A stretch of 64,000 nucleotides of DNA, taken from the NCBI GenBank assembly GCA_030704615.1, contig CM060734.1, positions 15,314,001 to 15,378,000 on the forward strand, written 5' to 3'. Source of the stretch: Takakia lepidozioides. Lineage: Eukaryota > Streptophyta > Takakiopsida > Takakiales > Takakiaceae. Of the stretch, positions 1 through 10,200 are shown piece after piece. Below the pieces are notes generated by a model. The model ran no database searches, was not told the origin of the DNA, and saw only the letters and a list, made by a program, of their open reading frames with translations. The translations under genes and the position numbers were made by a program. Within the stretch, counting starts at the first letter, position 1. The number at the start of each line of letters is the position of its first letter.

Positions 1-78
1 CCATATGCCAACCCCTTGAGCATCGATCACACACCAGCATGGTGGCTGCCCCTTTGGCAGACCCACAGAGCATGCACC

Positions 79-1728
79 TCAAACCTGCAGGTACCACTGC
101 CAAGTTTGGGTCAACTCTGCCATCGACATTGGAAGGTGACATGGCGCACAATTACGCACATGGTCTTTCCAAGTCATGCCATCCCGACCCTCTAAGATCA
201 GGACCCCTGAGGGCAACACCTCTCGAACCCTCAGAATAACACGCCCTGCAGTAACATCCAGAGTCGTAGGAGCAGTCTGCTGCAAATAAACATAGTCACC
301 AGGGCTAAACCTCCGAACCCCAGGACGATATCCTCCACCACGTATAGTGGCATACCTCAACGTATCACGGTGCTGTGCAATGGCAAGGTTCTCAAAAGCC
401 ATGGGCATGACTTTCTTGAACAACTCTGCACGCTGATCACATGCACGTACCCACACGTCCGGATCGTCAAGGTTAAGGACTTGAGCAGTGTCCCTACGAA
501 TGGCTGCAGGCAAATCCGGCTCTCGGCCAAAGAGAAGGAAATATGGTGAGAAGGAGGCAAGTGATGCTTGTTTGCTGAACCTGTAGCCCATGGCTAACCA
601 AGGAACCTGAAGATCCCAATCTCCTAGGTGTCCCTTCTGCAAGCCATACTTGCGCAAACCCCTCTTCACCGTCTGAACAACTCTCTCTGCTAAGCCATCG
701 GCCTCAGGATGATCCCGAGAAGTGGTGCGGTGGTCTATCAAGGCTTTATCACACAAAGCCTGAAACTCCCCCAAGAACTCTCTCCCTTGGTCCGTGAGTA
801 CCTCAGCTGGAGCACCAAATCGGCTAAGCACACGATCCAAGAATGCATACGCAGCCCCCTCACTAGCCTTGTCAGGCAATGGAACCAACTCAATCCACTT
901 GGAGAAGTGCTCCACCATCACCAACACATATCTGTGGTGGCGCATAGTCAGTGGCAACGGTCCTGCGAAGTCAAGACTCCACCTGTAGCCCAATCCCATG
1001 ATAGGTAAAGGATGCAACTGTGGTGTAGGGGCGTTGAATGAAGCACGCACCCTGTCACACACCATGCACCTAGCCACAAACTGTTGCACCTCTGTATGCA
1101 TACCACGCCACCAATACTGCCCCTGCAGTAAACTGTGAGTGCGTCGCACTCCAAAATGCCCCAACTCCTCATGGGCATGCCGCACTAACCGTGCACGCTG
1201 TGTGGGGTGAGGCACAATCCTCACCCGACCATCCTCCCACACTCGAAGTAGGTGTATCCCCTCCCACTTGAACCTCTTGGCTCGTTGCAGGATCCGATCC
1301 CTCTCCCTGGCAGTCACAATGGCTGCCGTGTCTCCCGTGCGGAGGTAGTCCAACACAGCCGAATCCTCATGTATATCTCTGGCACCACCTAGCTCATCAC
1401 TAGCCTCAGGGTCCTCAGACACTCCGTCTACAGTCATCCCTGTTGTAGGTCCAATCTGACCTCCCGATGCCAAGATACACAAAAATGCAGATGCGTGCCA
1501 TCCCGGCACCATCTCCTCGTCCGTCTCACCATGCCACCGAGCTCCAGTGTCATCCTGCTGGCTCATGCATGGATTGCGACTCAATCCATCCGCATCCCGA
1601 TTGACCAAACCCGGTCGATGCACAACCTGAAAGTCATACTCCTGGAGTATAAGTGCCCACCGTGCAAGCTTCCCTGTAAGCTTGTCTGACTCCATCAACC
1701 ACTTGAGTGGCTGTGTGATCCGTGACAA
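79..1728 (-). CDS. Integrase region of the methyltransferase retrotransposon
   Basis: The 549-residue frame opens with the tail of RNase H and the tether (HRPGLVNRDADGLSRNPC). An acidic linker follows, then an HHCC zinc-binding region (HEELGHFGVRRTH about residue 186, CMVC about 219). The DDE core has SLDFAG, LTDQGREF and the final glutamate in DGLAERVVQ. The C-terminal part (GDYVYLQQTAPTTLDV) resembles the GPY-like tail domain. The protein would insert the cDNA into host DNA as part of a Pol polyprotein. It overlaps the RT frame by 94 bases in another frame. The second copy at 14121-14640 keeps the RNase H-compatible reading around this junction, so copy 1 probably carries a single-base insertion near 1715. 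No chromodomain is visible, so integration targeting differs from chromoviruses. Confidence 0.9.
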   Translation of the reverse strand: MSRITQPLKWLMESDKLTGKLARWALILQEYDFQVVHRPGLVNRDADGLSRNPCMSQQDDTGARWHGETDEEMVPGWHASAFLCILASGGQIGPTTGMTVDGVSEDPEASDELGGARDIHEDSAVLDYLRTGDTAAIVTARERDRILQRAKRFKWEGIHLLRVWEDGRVRIVPHPTQRARLVRHAHEELGHFGVRRTHSLLQGQYWWRGMHTEVQQFVARCMVCDRVRASFNAPTPQLHPLPIMGLGYRWSLDFAGPLPLTMRHHRYVLVMVEHFSKWIELVPLPDKASEGAAYAFLDRVLSRFGAPAEVLTDQGREFLGEFQALCDKALIDHRTTSRDHPEADGLAERVVQTVKRGLRKYGLQKGHLGDWDLQVPWLAMGYRFSKQASLASFSPYFLLFGREPDLPAAIRRDTAQVLNLDDPDVWVRACDQRAELFKKVMPMAFENLAIAQHRDTLRYATIRGGGYRPGVRRFSPGDYVYLQQTAPTTLDVTAGRVILRVREVLPSGVLILEGRDGMTWKDHVRNCAPCHLPMSMAELTQTWQWYLQV

Positions 1729-2908
1729 GGGTGAAAAGATTGCCGTATAGATAGCACCTGAAGTGTGCCACGGCCCACACTGCAGCTAAGCACTCTCCCT
1801 CATATGAGCTGTACTTAGCCTCTGCAGCGTTGTTCGAGCGGCTAGCGTAAGCCACTACGAACTCTCTTCCCTCATCATCCACCTGTGTGAGCACCGCTCC
1901 AAGCCCCAGCATGCTCCAATCCGTATGCAGCTGAAAGGGACGCCCCCTGATAGGTCGTCTCAAGATAGGCGCCGAGGTCAACCTCGCCTTGAGCTCTTGA
2001 AAAGCTCGTTCCTGCTCATCTTCCCACTGCCACTCCTGGTCCACCTTGGTCAGCTTGGTTAGAGCCTTTGCAATGGTACTAAATCCCTTGACAAACCGTC
2101 TATAATAGTTTGCCAACCCCATGAAAGCTCGAACTCGGCTCACATCCGTGGGGCGTGGAATTTGTGCAATGGCCTCTACCTTAGTCTGCTGTACCCCCAA
2201 TCCTCCAGGATATATCATGTGACCCAGATACTCAATCTGGTTGTGGAAAAACTTGCACTTCCCCGGATGCAACTTCAATCCGTGCGCTCTCAAGCGCTCC
2301 AATACCACCTGAAGGTGTCTCTCATGCTCCTCCATCGTAACACTAAAGATGATGATGTCATCTATGTAGCACCGAGCAAAGTCCACCCCTGCTAGAATCC
2401 TATCCATGACTCTCTGAAACTCTGCAGGAGCATTCTTAAGCCCAAATGGTAAGAACCGCCACTGATATAGGCAATCCTTGCCGTGCTCATTGATCCCCCA
2501 GAATGCCGTCTTCTGCTTGTCCGCCTCCTTGATTGGCAACTGGTGATATCCGGATCGTAAATCCAAAGTGCTAAAGGCCTTAGCATGCCCGATGGCATCA
2601 AAGATCTCCTCTGGTGTTGGCATGGCATACTTATCGGACTTGGTCTGACGATTTACAGGCCGGTAATCACCGCACATACGTCTCTCCGTCCAATTGCCAT
2701 AGACATCCTTCTTGGCTGGCATCACTGTGGCTGAAGCATACTCTCCACCAGAGAGCTCCACCAAACCTGCCTCCCAGAGATCTTGAGTCCTCATCTGAAT
2801 CAAAGACCTCTCCATGTCACTGTATCTATAGGGTCTCCGAAAGATTGGCGTGTCAGTGGCCAACTCAATACGGATCTCTTGACCCTTCAGTGCTCCCAAG
2901 TCCTTCAA
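1634..2908 (-). CDS. Reverse transcriptase and RNase H of the methyltransferase retrotransposon
   Basis: The frame holds a complete Ty3/gypsy [29 protein letters not shown] with the first catalytic aspartate, LPFGLKNAPAEFQRVMD, and CYIDDIIIFS with the catalytic pair, followed by the thumb (YLGHMIYPGGLGV, FMGLANYYRRFV). RNase H follows (HTDWSMLGLGAVL, SSYEGECLAAVWAV, LVTD), all acidic residues present. The protein copies the RNA genome into DNA. The true frame extends upstream to about 3060, where a conserved lead-in (TGGERRRIRRFLRAYRNCF) is read without a nearby methionine, as expected inside a polyprotein. Coding beyond the RNase H VTD motif is shifted into the integrase frame. Confidence 0.93.
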   Translation of the reverse strand: MKDLGALKGQEIRIELATDTPIFRRPYRYSDMERSLIQMRTQDLWEAGLVELSGGEYASATVMPAKKDVYGNWTERRMCGDYRPVNRQTKSDKYAMPTPEEIFDAIGHAKAFSTLDLRSGYHQLPIKEADKQKTAFWGINEHGKDCLYQWRFLPFGLKNAPAEFQRVMDRILAGVDFARCYIDDIIIFSVTMEEHERHLQVVLERLRAHGLKLHPGKCKFFHNQIEYLGHMIYPGGLGVQQTKVEAIAQIPRPTDVSRVRAFMGLANYYRRFVKGFSTIAKALTKLTKVDQEWQWEDEQERAFQELKARLTSAPILRRPIRGRPFQLHTDWSMLGLGAVLTQVDDEGREFVVAYASRSNNAAEAKYSSYEGECLAAVWAVAHFRCYLYGNLFTLVTDHTATQVVDGVRQAYREACTVGTYTPGV

Positions 2909-3182
2909 ACTGAAGGCAAAGCAATTCCTGTAAGCCCTCAGGAACCGCCGTATACGTCGTCTCTCTCCTCCGGTGACAATGGGTCCAATGTCAGGCTCCC
3001 AATTGTCCTCCGTAACTACAACCTTAAGTCCAGTGGGCTTAGAGGTAGAGGACGCGTCCCGTGGTTGCTATGCTGCAACCTCTTGAGCAGTACTCCCTAC
3101 CTGCTCAGTCAATGACAAGGCATCATCCTGCCCCATCATCTCATCCTTGAGGACCTCCTCAACTCGAGAAGAATCCCCAACC

Positions 3183-4390
3183 TCATCCATCACAGCCGCC
3201 TTGGCTGCCAACTCTCTGAACCTCGAGCACCTCCCACGTGTGCCATGGATGCATGCACCCCGTGGTCCTCACATGCTCGCCCCCACTCACTGCCTGTACC
3301 GTCTCGGTAGGCAGAGAGACCATTGAGGGAAGTGTATTCCGCACTCTGCGTTGCTCAGCTAGAGCCAAGCTGATAATCCAGGTCAAGCAATTGAGATCCA
3401 TTGCTTGCCCCAACACTTGACGACGTGATGCCTCAGAAAGAGACGACACCGCCGTGGTACCAGTGGTAAAACCCATTGCCCGCTCACGCTCGTCAGCATT
3501 AGGCTCCACTAACTGCTGCAACTGAGCATCCCACAGGAGGCCAGGTCCACTATCCCGGAAAGCATGCGATCCTGGGAAGCTGAGCAGTGTAGGTAATGCT
3601 GCTCGTGGTTGACCCCCTTGTTGACCACTGCCAAAGGCGAACGGTCATCGTGTCTCACACGTTGAGACTGCCTCCCTGTGTCCAGAATGTTATCCACTGT
3701 GAGATGTGCTGGCCGCTGCACCCCATCAAATGCACGCTTGAGCAGTGCGGGTGGCATCATGTTAGTCCACCATAGCCGTGGACGATGAGCCCGTGACCCC
3801 ACTGTAGCTGCATCTAGCAACACTGCTGACCCAAGCCACGACCGGACTTGATGCACACTGGCCATCACCCTGGCCCGAGAATTGCCCATCAGTGGCACAT
3901 TCTCCAAGATGTATGCTGGAGATACAGCTTGATGAAGCTGCAAGTGGCGCAAAACCCGCACCATCTCCCAAAACAGACCCGACCTCGAGTCTCGCAATCC
4001 ATTGCCATGCCCGGCTGATGAATGCCCTTGGCAGGGCCAACCTGCCACTACCAGATCAATGGAGCCAACCCGCTCCAAATCCTGCGCCCCCAGCAACGAA
4101 ATGTCTGCTGGCAAGGCCTGCTGATATCCACGAATTGCAGACACCGACAACAACTCAGGGTACCGCTGCACCAACTGAGCAACATGGCGAAGTGAAACGC
4201 GTCGTGCAGTCTCATCCCTCTCCACATACAGGTAACGCCGAACTCGTACACCTGCCTGTAACACGGCAGCCAATCCGGTGCTGATCCCGCCAAACAAGTC
4301 CAGAAGACAAATGCCTTCATCCGGAGACTGCCACACAATAGGTGTGGTGTCCAATGGAGACAATTGAGGTGGTCCTGGTGCAATCCCCAC
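3183..4390 (-). CDS. Cytosine-5 DNA methyltransferase domain captured in the retrotransposon
   Basis: Two consecutive frames (4390-3509, then 3521-3183) together give a near-complete C5-methyltransferase. Visible motifs are motif I LLDLFGGISTGL (SAM binding), motif IV VVAGWPCQGHSSAG with the catalytic PCQ cysteine, motif VI YILENVPLMG (ENV), motif VIII GSRAHRPRLWWTN, and a motif X-like end (ERERAMGF, then SEASRRQVLGQAMDLNCLTW). The order is unpermuted. The motif I-IV spacing and the RSGLFWEMVRVL segment after PCQ recall the DNMT3/DRM group more than DNMT1/CMT, but that is a judgement by eye. The domain follows the protease with no visible start signal, so it is probably part of a Pol polyprotein. 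A frame change near 3515 separates motifs VIII and X. It may methylate the element's own or host DNA; its target is unknown. Confidence 0.9.
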
Positions 4391-5400
4391 ACTCTCCTCC
4401 TCTCCTGACGTACAAAAGCCTCCACCCAGGCTTGTTGCACCCGTCGATCAGCATCCCGCTGCAAATCCTTGCTCGTGCCCCACAATGGAGTCTGAGCAAC
4501 CATGGTAGGCAACTCCGCCATACCATACATGTCATCCTGCTCTCCCGAGGTGGTACATCCTCTGAATGAGCATTGCCCTCAAGCAACTCTCTAGGCCAAT
4601 TCACTGCCGCTGTGAATGCTGCTAGTGTCGGCATCTTGCCTCGCTGGGCAACCGCAACTCCTCCTATGAACGTCACAGGGAGCTGCGCACGCCGGCCCTC
4701 CCCTGACTGCCATGCAGGCCTATAGGAAGCTGACTCCTCCCAAAAATCCAGGGTGAAGCCCATGGGGTACAACACTGCCCCACCAACCAGGACATCGTAT
4801 GAGACTGCGTCTGTCACAATGGCCTTGGCTCGCATCACTGAGCCATCTGTAGGGTGATCCGGCCGTAGTCTGATAGCCAACTCATGCCGTGTCATGCCCC
4901 GAGCCTGCTCCGATCCTCCCAGAGACGTCTGTATCTGGAAAGGACAAGGCTCCATATCCGCCTCCGTGAGGCCCAAGCCTGCAATAGCAGCTCTGCCCAG
5001 CATCAGTGGCTGAGCTCCCGAGTCCAACAAGACTCGCAGTGGCCGGTACCTCTTGCCTGCCTGCCTGTCCACTCAAACAGAAAATGCCATCCTGGTTGTC
5101 TAACATGACAACTCCAGGTGTCACCATGGCGCGCTCAATGGCTGGCCTAGCTGGCAGCTCCATCAACCTGGCAGCTGCAGCTTGCCATGGCGCCGCCGTG
5201 GCAGTCTTGACCCTCAAATCCGAGGATCCCTCCGGCACTACACCTCCCACTATCTCCGCAGAAGATGAAGTAACCTCCCCACTCTCACAGAGTGTAGCTG
5301 CCAGCCTGAACACCTCAGCTGGTCTTACCCCCGGCGTCGCAATCATGGTAGCCGAGAACAATGGAGCCTGGCACACAGATGTGGCCGCTCCTAGCAGCAC
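4317..5400 (-). CDS. Aspartic protease region of the methyltransferase retrotransposon
   Basis: Read through two overlapping frames (5400-4882 and 5072-4317). The protease signature is RVLLDSGAQPLMLGRAA near 5030, with the catalytic DSG and a downstream hydrophobic flap/strand (SYDVLVGGAVLYPMGFTLDFW, near 4810-4750). It would cleave the Gag-Pol polyprotein. A ~110-residue Ala/Val-rich spacer separates it from the zinc knuckles, and a basic linker (RDADRRVQQAWVEAFV) joins it to the methyltransferase. The frame switch near 5050 falls just before the active site. A single-base indel is the simplest explanation. Confidence 0.82.
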
Positions 5401-5438
5401 ACTAGCTGCCGTAGCCTTGGCAACACTAGGTAGTGGTG

Positions 5439-6257
5439 CTACCCGTGTAGCTCTCCCAATGGCATAGTGACCTCCGCCTCGGTAACAGTCGGGCGAGAAC
5501 TAGGTGCCATGGATGGCGTCGACACTGTCTCCGCCAATGTGAATGACTGAGGAAGCCTAGCCTGACGGCTTGCCTCCCCACGCTGTGGATCCAACTCCAC
5601 CTCTGCACCTCGTGGCTCAGGAACTCGTGCTGCTCCTCGAGTCACGGCTGCAGCAGACTCCACCTGCACTAGTGGTAGTGCTGCTCCACACATGAATCCC
5701 ATGCCTCCCATATCTCCTCCCTCAGGAGCAGGAGGTGGACCATCCGGCCTTAGAGCCGGTACCACCTGAGCTGTAGCCATGGCAGCGAGCCTCTGCTCTA
5801 GCTGCTGAAGCCGGTTGGCCATGCCTTGGTCAACACCCTGACCTCCGCGTCCTTGGCCACGTTGAGCTTGCCCTTGGCCTGCACCTCGTGGCTGGCCACC
5901 TCGTCCTCTCTGGGCTGCTCCACCTCGCCCCCGGCCACCATTGTTCCCTTGGAACTGGCCTGGGCGCAACTCAGGATGCAAACCATAACACTGAGCCTCT
6001 CCATGCCCGTGTTTGCCACAATGCCCACACTGTAACTGTGCAGGCTGTGCATGTGCCGACCCTTTGCCTCCCTCTGGACAATCCTTCTTGACATGGGGTC
6101 CTCCACATGTCCAGCACACCACATCCGCCCGTTGTTGGCCAGCAAATGAAGGGAGAGACCCCTGCATTTGAGGTCCTCTCTGCCCTTCCCTGAGCTTCAC
6201 CTGAGCCCCCTTGTTGCCTTGAGCACGTTGAGGTAGTGGTTGGCTAGGAGCACCCAC
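5439..6257 (-). CDS. Nucleocapsid region with two CCHC zinc knuckles
   Basis: This 272-residue frame contains two tandem zinc knuckles, CWTCGGPHVKKDC and CGHCGKHGHGEAQC, followed by an Arg/Gly/Gln-rich stretch (RGGAAQRGRGGQPRG type) that would bind RNA. That is the nucleocapsid end of Gag. It overlaps the capsid frame by 60 bases in a different frame. After the RGG-rich tract the sequence becomes Ala/Pro-rich and leads toward the protease. Confidence 0.87.
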   Translation of the reverse strand: MGAPSQPLPQRAQGNKGAQVKLREGQRGPQMQGSLPSFAGQQRADVVCWTCGGPHVKKDCPEGGKGSAHAQPAQLQCGHCGKHGHGEAQCYGLHPELRPGQFQGNNGGRGRGGAAQRGRGGQPRGAGQGQAQRGQGRGGQGVDQGMANRLQQLEQRLAAMATAQVVPALRPDGPPPAPEGGDMGGMGFMCGAALPLVQVESAAAVTRGAARVPEPRGAEVELDPQRGEASRQARLPQSFTLAETVSTPSMAPSSRPTVTEAEVTMPLGELHG

Positions 6258-7237
6258 CCCCGTGGTGTCTCCTTAGCAAATCCCACCATGACCACTCGTT
6301 CCTCCACCATGTTGAGCTCTATCCGCTCTGCCAGCAAAAACACATTTGCTAAGGTGGGTTGGGCCGCTTGTAGGAGAGTTGCATCCCGCACCCTTCTCCT
6401 CAGCTCCTTGTCCAATATCCCATACCAGAATTGGACTGCCTGAGCTTCCGTAACCCCTTGGGTTACATTTATCAAGCGCCTCATGCGAGTGAAAGCCTCC
6501 CTCAAGCTCTCGGTCGGCTTCCGTTGGAACTCTTGCAAGCTCCGCAACTTCTCTGTCCTCACCCCTTGGTAGTTCCCTCTCAACTCTTCGAAGAACTCCA
6601 CAACAGGGTTGAAGGCAGGCACGGGTGCTAGTGCTGGTGCGGTAGTGGCTTGGGTGGATGTCGTAGCTACTGTACCACCAGTCCCACTGCTACTTGCTGA
6701 AGCTGCCGGTGCAGCGGCAGGTGTAGCCACTGCCCTCGTGGCTCTAGTGCCCCTAGTGATGGAGACATAGTCGGGTGACCAGTACATCCTCCACTCCTCG
6801 ATCTCAACCTCATGCCCCCGCCTGAACTCATGGTAATCATCCATAGGCGGCCCCTCAAGGTGCTGAAACAGCCCCTTCCATGCCATGAAAGGCGTAAATA
6901 GTTGTGGATTGCGCATTTGCTGCAAATCACACCAACTATCAAACTCTTGGATAAAATCATCCAACTCAATGGTGCCCACCGCCCCAGAGTACCTTCGTGG
7001 CCCCTTGGTAGCTCCATACATCTCCTCCATTGTGTCCCACAACAATGGCAAAGAAACAACTTGCACCGCCGGTATGAGTCCTCCCGATTCACAATCCGAA
7101 TCAAAACCTTCCGTAGAAGACACAGGAGGTGAAGGTGGCCTAAACCGCACACCTCGTCTCGTGTACCCACTAGTATCGCTAGTGCTCGAACCGGCACTGT
7201 CCCCAGCAACTAGTGGCACCTCCGTGTTGACACTCAA
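6197..7237 (-). CDS. Gag capsid protein of the methyltransferase retrotransposon
   Basis: The 346-residue frame begins only about 14 bases inside the LTR end proposed here. Residues 1-50 are Ser/Thr-rich and low complexity (SSTDTSGYTRRGVRF region). A central Ala/Thr/Ser-rich linker follows, then a recognisable retrotransposon gag core near residues 235-310 (SLQEFQRKPTESLREAFTRM, AVQFWYGILDKELRRRV). The first methionine is taken as the start because the same N-terminal sequence is found in the inverted fragment at 25177. The protein would form the virus-like particle in the cytoplasm. Confidence 0.85.
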   Translation of the reverse strand: MSVNTEVPLVAGDSAGSSTSDTSGYTRRGVRFRPPSPPVSSTEGFDSDCESGGLIPAVQVVSLPLLWDTMEEMYGATKGPRRYSGAVGTIELDDFIQEFDSWCDLQQMRNPQLFTPFMAWKGLFQHLEGPPMDDYHEFRRGHEVEIEEWRMYWSPDYVSITRGTRATRAVATPAAAPAASASSSGTGGTVATTSTQATTAPALAPVPAFNPVVEFFEELRGNYQGVRTEKLRSLQEFQRKPTESLREAFTRMRRLINVTQGVTEAQAVQFWYGILDKELRRRVRDATLLQAAQPTLANVFLLAERIELNMVEERVVMVGFAKETPRGWVLLANHYLNVLKATRGLR

Positions 7238-7250
7238 CCGGTCATGAACA

Positions 7251-10200
7251 TGTCCCTAACCCCTCTTCACAAGGTAACCGGGTAGAGAACCTGTTGCGGC
7301 TTATGGTTTGGAATACTAAGTTCCTAACATAGCCTACACCTGTACCTGCATCCACCACAAGCACTCCTATGGTTGGCTGGTCATCACCTCCAACCTCACC
7401 ACAGGAGAAACAATGATGGTCTGGCTGGTCATCACCCCAGCCTCACCATCGACAGCATGCTCTAGGACTGGCCGGTGATCAAATCCACCAATCACCTATA
7501 AAAACAAGCGCCCACACAAACTAGCATGGCGCACAGTCAAGCATGCAGGTATGGAGGGGATCCAAACACAAGAAATCAGATCGACAACTCCCCCACACCA
7601 AAAACAACTCCACGGTGTTGCTCCTGCAAGGACACCCCAGCCCAAACCCGGACTGACTCTTGCCTCCACCTACGGAAAGGTCTTGGCCTAATGAGAGGGT
7701 GGAAACTACGAGGAAGAGAAGCTAAAGAAATGCCTAACCCCAGCATGCTCTCATCCCAACACTCTGCCTCTCCTCTCTATCCTCACTTGCATGACCATGG
7801 GAATATCATGAAGATACTCCTCAAACCGCCTCCACGAGCTTCAAAATTCGGCCTTCCAGACCACATGCCAGTCCTTAGGCAGTCCACCAGTGCCTCCACG
7901 AGTCAGCACAGGCCGTCCACAGGTCAACACGGGCCACCACAGACCAGCACAGGCCCACACAGCTCACTGGTCACAGCCGTCACAGTCCCCACAGGCCACT
8001 GGGCACAGCCTGTCGCAGCCCCTCACAGCCTGTCACAGCCTCAAAGGCCTCAGGCACGGCCTGTCACAGCCCCTCACAGCCGTCACAGTCCCACACAGGC
8101 CACTGGGCACAGCCTGTCGCAGCCCCTCACAGCCTGTCACAGCCTCAAAGGCCTCAGCACGGCTGTCACAGCCCCTCACAGCCCCTCACAGCCTCAAAGG
8201 CCTCAGGACACGGCCTGTCACAGCCCCTCACAGCCCGTCACGCCCAAAGGCCCACGGCCTGTCATCACAGCCCGTCACAGCCCCAAAGCCCCAGGCACGG
8301 CCTGTTACACCCCTCACAGCCCGTCACAGCCCCAAAGGCCATGGCACGGCCTGTCACAGCCCCTCACAGCCCGTCACAGCCTCAAAGGCCCAGGCACGGT
8401 CACAGCCCTCACACCCGTCACAGCCCCAAAGGCCACACAGCCACAGCCTGTCACAGCCCGTCACCCCCATAGGCCTCAGGGCACAGCCTGTGCACAGCCC
8501 GTCACAGCCCAACCACACACAGCCTGTCACAGCCTGACACAGCCCGTCACAGCCCCACAGGGCACAGGCACCCCTGTCACGCCCGTCACAGCCCGTCACA
8601 GCCCCAAAGGCCTCAGGCACGGCCTGTCACAGCCCGTCACAGCCCCAAAGGCCTCAAGCCTGTCAGCCTGTGTCACAGCCAGCCCGTCACAGCCCAAAAG
8701 GCCACTGGCACAGCCTGTCACAGCCCAGCCCGTCACAGCCCCACCGGCACAGCACACCCGTCACAGCCCTCACAGCCCATCCCAGCCGTCACAGCTGCAC
8801 AGCCTGTCACACCCGTCACAGCCCGTCACAGCTCGCCACGCCTGACAGCCCCACAGCCCACAGGGCACATGCACACCTGTCACAGCCCCTCACAGCCCGT
8901 CACAGCCCCAAAGGCCTCAGCACGGCCTGTCATAGCACAGTCACACAGCCTGACACCCGTCACAGCCCACAGGCACTGTCAGCCCATCACAGCCCATCAC
9001 AGCCTCACAGCTTGCCACAGCCTGTCACAGCCTTCACAGCCCGTCACAGCCCCACAGGCCACTGGCACAGCCTGTCACAGCCCGTCACAGCCCCACAGGC
9101 CTCAGGGCACAGCCTGTCACAGCCCCGCACAGCCCCACAGCCCCACAGCCTGACACAGCCCGTCACAGCCCCACAGGCCACAGCAGTCACAGCCCTCACA
9201 GCCCGTCACAGCCCCAAAGCCTCAGGCACAGCCTGTCACAGCCCGTCACAGCCCCACAGGGCACAGGGCACAGCCTTCACAGCCCATCACAGCCCATCAC
9301 AGCCTGTCACAGCCCTCACAGCCCCACAGGCCTGGGCACAGCCTGTCACAGCCCCACAGCCCCACAGCCGGCACAGCCCCGCACAGCCCGTCACAGCCCC
9401 AAAGGCCACTGGGCACAGCCCGTCACAGCCTGACACAGCCCATCACAGCCTGTCACAGCTTGCCACAGCCCGTCACAGCTTGCCACAGCCTGTCACACCC
9501 CACACATGGCCGCTCTGGCAGTTTTAGCCATTTCTCCAAGGGTTTTAGCCACCAAGCTAGGGTTTGTGTCTCTTGGACTCTAGGCTTCTTTCCACCGAGC
9601 TATGGTGGCTGTGAGGAAATCAGCAAGGTATCCTTGCTCTTTCGGCTCCCACACACCACCATAGTAGCCCTAAGCCATGAGGTGGTTGCCACAAACCAAG
9701 CCTTCTTTCTCACTTAGCCTCCCCAAACACGCCACTAAACTCAATGGCAAACAACCAAGCCCTGCTGGTTCCCAGCCCTTGTGAGCACTCATTCAAGCAC
9801 TCCCCTCATTGGCCATAGCATCTGTCTTAGAGCCTATTCCAGCCCTCTACACCTATTGCTTCAAGAGTTGCGCTCCCTTCAAGCTTGAAGTTGAAACCCC
9901 AACTCACATAGGCCCTACAAGTGCTGTTCTTTCACTCCAAGTGGAAACCAGCCCTAGACCTTCCGTTCTAGCTCTCTAAGGCTTGAAAACAAGAGCCTCA
10001 ATGGGCTGAAGGCATGCTCCACACATGCCCCACTCTCACCATAAGAGAATCAGCTCCTTTGCTTTTTCTTGCACCCACAAACCTGAAAAATACAAGCTTC
10101 AGCAGGCTGAAAGCATGCTCTACATGCCCTACAGGGAAACCAGCCCCTTCCTTCATTCCTTGCACTCCCACACCTAAAAGTGCAAGCCTTCACCAGGCTG

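Noticed and set aside
3762-4284. Open frames opposite the methyltransferase
   Set aside because: Shadow frames without family features; the methyltransferase motifs define the coding strand.
1-7237. Methyltransferase as a host gene with a retrotransposon inserted beside it
   Set aside because: It lies between protease and RT on the same strand with no LTR or target duplication between them, and copy 2 has the same order.
7484-7505. CCAATCACCTATAAAAACAAG as a plus-strand promoter in the LTR
   Set aside because: The CCAAT-to-TATA spacing is too short, it points antisense to the element, and the homologous LTR near 24885 does not keep it.
7526-9527. Two long plus-strand open frames (439 and 285 codons) rich in SQPLTA and PVTA
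   Set aside because: They translate the CACAGCC minisatellite; several frames are open because the repeat lacks stops. No initiation context or non-repeat domain.
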